Assembly: GCA_002773575.1 (NCBI GenBank)
Contig: PFAT01000015.1
Location: 1 to 6,123, forward strand
Length of the DNA: 6,123 nt
Reading direction: 5' to 3'
Origin: Candidatus Falkowbacteria bacterium CG10_big_fil_rev_8_21_14_0_10_44_15
GTDB taxonomy: Bacteria; Patescibacteriota; Patescibacteriia; Patescibacteriales; XYC2-FULL-47-12
Each line of letters opens with the position of its first letter. The first letter of the stretch is position 1. A program made the position numbers and the translations under genes. Under the pieces are notes generated by a model. That model did no database searches, was not told the DNA's origin, and saw only the letters and a program-made list of their open reading frames with translations. Of the stretch, positions 1-3,546 are shown in pieces.

Positions 1-26
1 CTTTGGTAATCACCGAAGCGTTTTTT
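1..26 (+). terminator. Possible intrinsic terminator on the plus strand at the left edge
   Basis: CTTTGGT (1-7) pairs with ACCGAAG (12-18) as a 7-bp stem with one G-U wobble and an AATC loop, followed by CG and six Ts (21-26). The stem may continue past the window edge. In this orientation it would end a plus-strand gene lying to the left and converging on secF. Whether it also serves secF on the minus strand depends on a T-tract left of base 1, which cannot be seen. The rest of 27-62 is plain AT-rich DNA. Confidence 0.55.
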
Positions 27-62
27 CTTATCTCTTAATTTTTATTTATTATTTTTTTAATT

Positions 63-980
63 TTAAATTTTTCTCTGCCATTTTTCCCAAATCACCAGTA
101 TTGGCGCGGCGATAAAAATGGAAGAATAGGCGCCGGACGCGATACCGATAGTTAACGCCAAAATAAAGTAACGGATGGTTTCTCCGCCGAACAGCAACAG
201 GGCGATTAAAGCAAGCACGGTCGTTAAAGTAGTACTAATGGAACGCGCCAGCGTCTGGTTGATGCTCGCGTTGACCGTTCCTAAAAAGTCTTCGTTGGAG
301 CGCGGCAAATTTTCCCGCACGCGGTCTAAAACGACAATCGTGTCGTTGACGCTATAACCTAGTACCGTTAATAAAGCGGCGATAAAGGCGGTGTCAATTT
401 CTATGCCGGCGTAACGACCCAACAAGGCAAAAACTCCGACCACTAAAATTACGTCGTGAAACAGCGCGACAATCGCGGACACGCCGTACTTCCAGGAAGC
501 AACCGGCTTGGAAACGCGCCGGAACGACCAGGCAATATAAGCGATGATTACCAACAAAGCGATTACGATCGCGTAAGTCGCCCGCCGCTTTAATTCCTTG
601 CCGATGCTTGGGCCAATCGTTTCAAAATGCAGTTCCTCTACTTGTTTGAGCGTGGCGCTCGTCGTGGCCGTACCCCCTTGGCTTAAAACTTGCAGGATTG
701 CCTGATGCTCTTCTTCCGTTACTTCTTTAAAACGCAACTGCGCCCCTCGGTCGTCTACCAATTGCACGTTAAGGGTTCCGACAATATTAGCCGACTCCAC
801 CGCGCTTTTGATTTCCGGCGCGCTCGGCCGCTCGCTCGGAGCGTAAGCGACCTCCATCAAACTGCCGCCGGTAAAATCAATCCCCGGCTTTAAGCCAAAC
901 GCCAACCAAAATACTGCGCTCACTAAAGTAACCGCTCCGGCGATGCTTAACCATAATTTTGCTCTGTATATCAAACGCAT
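63..980 (-). CDS. secF: Protein translocase subunit SecF
   Basis: SecF is the partner of SecD in the membrane complex that uses the proton motive force to help complete Sec-dependent export. The 305-residue length is normal for a stand-alone SecF. A first membrane helix (about residues 10-30) leads into the family motif GIDFTGGS (33-40), followed by an extracytoplasmic P4-like region to about residue 133 that ends in HFETIGPSIGKEL (118-130). Five further hydrophobic segments follow, at about 134-153, 165-187, 193-215, 246-265 and 270-294. The LGYSVNDTIVVLDRVREN block (207-224) is diagnostic; Asp213 corresponds to the conserved acidic residue implicated in proton use in this family. The ATG lies one base after the secD stop, so translation is probably coupled. 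The only SD-like stretch (GGGGTAAAGAG, about 15 bases or more upstream) is poorly placed. The stop is TAA. No truncation or missing motif is evident. Confidence 0.97.
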   Translation of the reverse strand: MRLIYRAKLWLSIAGAVTLVSAVFWLAFGLKPGIDFTGGSLMEVAYAPSERPSAPEIKSAVESANIVGTLNVQLVDDRGAQLRFKEVTEEEHQAILQVLSQGGTATTSATLKQVEELHFETIGPSIGKELKRRATYAIVIALLVIIAYIAWSFRRVSKPVASWKYGVSAIVALFHDVILVVGVFALLGRYAGIEIDTAFIAALLTVLGYSVNDTIVVLDRVRENLPRSNEDFLGTVNASINQTLARSISTTLTTVLALIALLLFGGETIRYFILALTIGIASGAYSSIFIAAPILVIWEKWQRKI

Positions 981-981
981 A

Positions 982-3036
982 TTATAATAATTTACTCTTT
1001 ACCCCGAATAACCATCGTTTTTGGGCAAATTTTTCCGAAATAATTAATTTCATTAAATATTTAGTGACCAGCAAAGCGCTGAACATGCTGACTAAAATGC
1101 CGATGGTTAGGGTAACGGCAAAACCCTTGATGATGCTCGTGCCAAACTGGATTAAAATCAAACAAACGAGCAGAGTAGTCGCGTTGCCGTCGCGGATGGA
1201 GGGCCAGGCGCGCCGGAAAGATTCGTTTAAAGCTATCAGCCAGGGTTTGCCCGCCCGCAATTCTTCGGCGAGGCGCGAAAAAATTAAAACGTTCGCGTCC
1301 ACCGCCATTCCCATCGACAAAATAAAACCGGCTACCCCCGCTAAAGTCAAAGTTACCGGCCATAATTTAAAAACTGCTAAAATTGCCAAGCCGTAAAATC
1401 CTAAAGCAAGCACCGACAATAACCCGGGCAAGCGGTAGATGATTATCATAAACAAGGCAACCAATAGTATCCCCCAAAGTCCGGCGCGTAAACTGGCTTC
1501 CACCGATGTTTTACCCAAAGAAGCGCCAACCGTGTTCTGGCTCACTAATTTTATCGGCACCGGCAGAGCGCCGGCGTTCAGGCGCTGGGCTAAAAGCTTT
1601 GCTTCTTTGATGGTAAAGCGGCCGGTAATCACCGCGTCCCCGGAGGTGATCGCTTCGTTAACGGTCGGAATGCTGATGGGAAAGCCGTCCAAAAAAATAG
1701 CGACCGGCTTGCCGACGTTGCGTTTGGTAATGTCGGCGAACAAATCTTTGCCTTCGCTGTTAAAAGACAGGCGCACTTCCGGCGAGTTGTCGTTCGGATT
1801 GAACTCCACCGCCGAGCGCTGCAAATATTTGCCGGAAAGCGGCGTATTTTTCCACGGGTCTTCCGGGCCTAAAATGTCTTCGGTAGTTTGTTGGTTAATA
1901 AAAATGCGGCTGACTTTATATTCGTATAAAGGCCGCTCCCCCGTTTTGTAAATAAGGTGAAAGCCAAATTTTGTCTCCACGATGTCCGAAATGGTGCCGA
2001 CTGCCTGCATAAAAACCGCGTCCGCAAACTCTTTGACCATCGCCTCTTTGCTAAACCAGCCTAATTCTCCTTTTGAATTACTGGCGCCGGGTTCGGTGGA
2101 ATTATCCGCCGCTAACTGGGCAAAACTTTCCGGCGTTGCTTTTGCTTTTAATTCAAAAATTTTTTGCCGCGCTTGGTCTTTTGATAATTGGCCGTCGCAG
2201 CGCTCCGCGCCGGCATAGCAGATTAACAAATGGCTTGCCTCCGCTTCTTTTTTGTCTAAACCCAAACCCCCCTCTTCTTTTTGCGCTCTTTTGTCTTCAA
2301 CTTTGATAACATTAAAACCCTTATCCTCGTTAACTAATTGCGGCGCCACTTTGCCTGCCGCCGAGGTTTGCGCGCGTTCGTATATGGAAAAATAATCGCC
2401 AACGCCGCTTTTAATCCAGCCCAAATCGCCACCCTTGTCTTTCGTTGCCTGATCGTCACTGAACTGCTTCGCTAAGGCGGAAAAATCTTCGCCTCCGAGC
2501 GCTTTAGCTAAAACTGATTTTGCTTTTCTTTCCGCCTCTTGATTAAATTTATCCATCGCTTTTTGTTGCGCGTCGGTTAAAACTCGGGCTGCTTCGTTTT
2601 GTTCTTTAAACTCTAACAGCGGAGTTTCGCCAATCATGGTAATGGCTTGATTAATGTCTTTAATGCCCGCTAACTCCACAATCAGCCGGTAATTCTCGCC
2701 CGCGATCGCCGTCTGCACTACCGGTTCGCTCACGCCAAAAATGTTTACCCGGCGTTCAATCACCTCGCGCACGCCCTCCAGCGCCTGCGCCTGCTCGCTG
2801 CCCGGCACCTGCGACACGTCCGCTTCATACATCAAACGGGTGCCGCCTAATAAATCCAAACCTAAGCGGAAAGGAATTTCTTTCATCCGCGGCAACGCAT
2901 CGCCAAAATATCGGTTATAGCGCGAGCCAAAATCAATTAAAGCGGCGGCGAGCGTCAAAATAACGATGCCCGCCACAATCGCCCGCGTTTTTTGTTTTTC
3001 CGACTTAAACATAGAGTCATTAAAACACAAGAACAT
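982..3036 (-). CDS. secD: SecD translocase subunit with two inserted parvulin (PpiC) modules
   Basis: SecD works with SecF on the outer side of SecYEG, where its P1 region binds emerging chains and its membrane part uses protons. In the 684-codon frame, a TM helix (about 18-36) is followed by RLGLDLLGGTRLMYEAD (57-73), IERRVNIFGVSEPVVQT (93-109), VELAGI (120-125) and LLEFKE (140-145). The usual continuation, TPLSGKYLQ...FNSEGKDLF...PVAIFLDG...AGALPVP, resumes only at about 373-494. Between them lie about 225 residues resembling two parvulin domains. Five membrane segments follow (about 516-660), with GMAVDANVLIFSRLAEELRAGK (576-597); Asp580 is the conserved membrane acidic residue. Ordinary short SecDs are roughly 400-450 residues, so the excess length is the insert. 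The annotated ATG at 3036 lies inside an inverted repeat; the ATG at 3012 (MFKSEKQKTR, giving 676 residues) starts like a typical SecD and is preferred. Neither has a clear SD. The stop is one base before secF. Confidence 0.96.
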   Translation of the reverse strand: MFLCFNDSMFKSEKQKTRAIVAGIVILTLAAALIDFGSRYNRYFGDALPRMKEIPFRLGLDLLGGTRLMYEADVSQVPGSEQAQALEGVREVIERRVNIFGVSEPVVQTAIAGENYRLIVELAGIKDINQAITMIGETPLLEFKEQNEAARVLTDAQQKAMDKFNQEAERKAKSVLAKALGGEDFSALAKQFSDDQATKDKGGDLGWIKSGVGDYFSIYERAQTSAAGKVAPQLVNEDKGFNVIKVEDKRAQKEEGGLGLDKKEAEASHLLICYAGAERCDGQLSKDQARQKIFELKAKATPESFAQLAADNSTEPGASNSKGELGWFSKEAMVKEFADAVFMQAVGTISDIVETKFGFHLIYKTGERPLYEYKVSRIFINQQTTEDILGPEDPWKNTPLSGKYLQRSAVEFNPNDNSPEVRLSFNSEGKDLFADITKRNVGKPVAIFLDGFPISIPTVNEAITSGDAVITGRFTIKEAKLLAQRLNAGALPVPIKLVSQNTVGASLGKTSVEASLRAGLWGILLVALFMIIIYRLPGLLSVLALGFYGLAILAVFKLWPVTLTLAGVAGFILSMGMAVDANVLIFSRLAEELRAGKPWLIALNESFRRAWPSIRDGNATTLLVCLILIQFGTSIIKGFAVTLTIGILVSMFSALLVTKYLMKLIISEKFAQKRWLFGVKSKLL
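1927..2247 (-). other. SecD insert module 2: complete parvulin-type prolyl isomerase domain
   Basis: SecD residues about 264-370 have the full parvulin order: ASHLLI (267-272) with His269, a helix, FAQLAADNSTEPG (305-317), KGELGWFS (322-329), MVKEFADAVF (333-342), VGTISDIVETKFGFHLIY (346-363) with His360. His269 and His360 match the two histidines conserved in active parvulins such as Pin1 and PrsA/SurA-type domains. Glu315 sits near the position usually occupied by Asp or Cys. Cys273 and Cys280 are the only cysteines in the extracytoplasmic part of SecD and could pair. A Gly/Lys-rich linker (about 251-264) separates this module from module 1. Isomerase activity is inferred. Confidence 0.85.
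2284..2544 (-). other. SecD insert module 1: degenerate parvulin-like domain
   Basis: SecD residues about 165-251 resemble the C-terminal two thirds of a parvulin: GGEDFSALAKQFSDD (181-195), GGDLGWIKSG (202-211) and a closing strand GFNVIKVEDKR (240-250). The usual N-terminal ASHIL strand with its first active-site histidine is not visible; a charged helix (about 150-175) follows the SecD LEFKE strand directly. The second conserved histidine, normally in GxHII, is Asn242. Both histidines expected of an active prolyl isomerase are therefore absent, so this module is more likely a binding or chaperone surface. The domain assignment is by motif reading only. Confidence 0.75.
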
Positions 3037-3093
3037 TAAAACATAAAAACAAATATTTTATACAATATTTTCGTGCTTTTATGTTTTAATGTT
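3032..3093. repeat. 17-bp perfect inverted repeat with nested hairpin in the secD leader
   Basis: AACATTAAAACATAAAA (3032-3048) is the exact reverse complement of 3077-3093. The 28-base loop holds a second perfect 7-bp inverted repeat, AAATATT (3051-3057) with AATATTT (3064-3070). A related 10-mer, CATTAAAACA, occurs at 3018-3027 and again at 3034-3043 inside the left arm. The upstream secD ATG (3036-3034) lies in the stem. The stem is almost pure A/T and has no U-tract typical of an intrinsic terminator, so it could be a dispersed repeat, a processing signal or a translational control structure. Confidence 0.85.
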
Positions 3094-3105
3094 TTTATGA
3101 TTATT

Positions 3106-3134
3106 ATTCTATACTAACGCAAAAATTATTGCAA
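3106..3134 (-). promoter_or_regulatory. Possible sigma70-type promoter ahead of secD
   Basis: On the minus strand TTGCAA (3134-3129) stands 17 bases upstream of TAGAAT (3111-3106), giving 4/6 and 5/6 matches to the usual -35 and -10 hexamers. It lies in the gap between the small hypothetical gene and secD and would start transcripts near 3099, just before the inverted repeat. AT-rich DNA produces such matches by chance, and secD could equally be read from a promoter upstream of secA. Confidence 0.3.
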
Positions 3135-3152
3135 GGCACTGTTATGATTCGT

Positions 3153-3476
3153 CTAATTTTTTTCCAGCAACCTTTCGAGATGCCAACTCGTTTCCCAGCC
3201 GTATTTCTCGTAAAATTGCTCCATAATTTCGGACAACTCTTTCCGCTGGCTGTCGCTCTCGTTTTGTATCATTCTCTCTAATTCTTTTCCGCTTTTTTCG
3301 TGATATGTATTAAACAAATTGTGCAGCTCCATAATAACCATGCTTTTGGGAAAAGACGCCAGTTCTTCAATCAAATAAAAATCTTCGGGTTTAACATCCC
3401 TGTCCTTGATAAATTCTTGAAGTTCTTCTCGGTTTATAACCGATTTTTCTCCTTCAATGTTTGGTTCTTTTTCCAT
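3153..3476 (-). CDS. Small acidic hypothetical protein between secA and secD
   Basis: This 107-residue reading frame is not recognised. It is rich in Glu and Lys, has no cysteine, signal peptide or membrane helix, and looks mostly alpha-helical, with likely helices around 15-25, 31-41, 45-59, 63-90 and 94-106. Two tryptophans (Trp94, Trp98) sit in the C-terminal YGWETSWHLERLLEKN segment. It shares the orientation of its neighbours, 70 bases after secA and 116 or 140 bases before secD depending on the secD start. The ATG at 3476 has no Shine-Dalgarno sequence, only AT-rich DNA upstream. The stop is TAG, unlike the TAA of secA, secD and secF. The composition looks like real soluble protein rather than translated noise. 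A cytoplasmic helical protein, possibly linked to export only by location, is the most that can be said. Confidence 0.7.
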   Translation of the reverse strand: MEKEPNIEGEKSVINREELQEFIKDRDVKPEDFYLIEELASFPKSMVIMELHNLFNTYHEKSGKELERMIQNESDSQRKELSEIMEQFYEKYGWETSWHLERLLEKN

Positions 3477-3508
3477 ATTTATAGTTTACCAAGTTCTACA
3501 CCCCATGG

Positions 3509-3540
3509 CACCCCGCATGTCGCTTCGCTCCTACGGGGCA
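3509..3540 (-). promoter_or_regulatory. GC-rich hairpin just after the secA stop
   Basis: In minus-strand RNA, UGCCCCGUA (3540-3532) can pair with UGCGGGGUG (3517-3509): six Watson-Crick pairs plus three G-U wobbles around a 14-base loop. On the plus strand the wobbles become A-C mismatches, so the structure is strand-specific. It starts 7 bases after the secA TAA. No U-tract follows on the minus strand, which argues against a standard intrinsic terminator; mRNA 3'-end protection, attenuation or a dispersed repeat are alternatives. The loop includes GGAG, nine bases before an ATG that opens a ten-codon frame. Confidence 0.5.
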
Positions 3541-3546
3541 AGCTTT

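Noticed and set aside
959..1396. Plus-strand open frame of 145 codons opposite the secD 3' end.
   Set aside because: It overlaps well-supported secD coding sequence with all family motifs; the antisense frame has no recognisable domain and looks like a shadow.
1439..1951. Plus-strand open frame of 170 codons opposite the middle of secD.
   Set aside because: Antisense shadow of conserved SecD sequence; no start signal or protein-like motifs.
3037..3093. The AT-rich inverted repeat as a CRISPR or intrinsic terminator.
   Set aside because: There are no regularly spaced repeats with unique spacers, and the stem lacks GC pairs and a following U-tract.
3477..3495. TATAAA just upstream of the small gene as a -10 promoter element.
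   Set aside because: No acceptable -35 hexamer stands 16-18 bases upstream, and the box almost touches the start codon.
3486..3518. Ten-codon minus-strand frame (ATG at 3518, TAA at 3486-3488) preceded by a well-spaced GGAG.
   Set aside because: It lies within the hairpin-forming, repeat-like sequence after secA and encodes an unremarkable short peptide; the GGAG is in the hairpin loop. Chance is more likely than a leader peptide.
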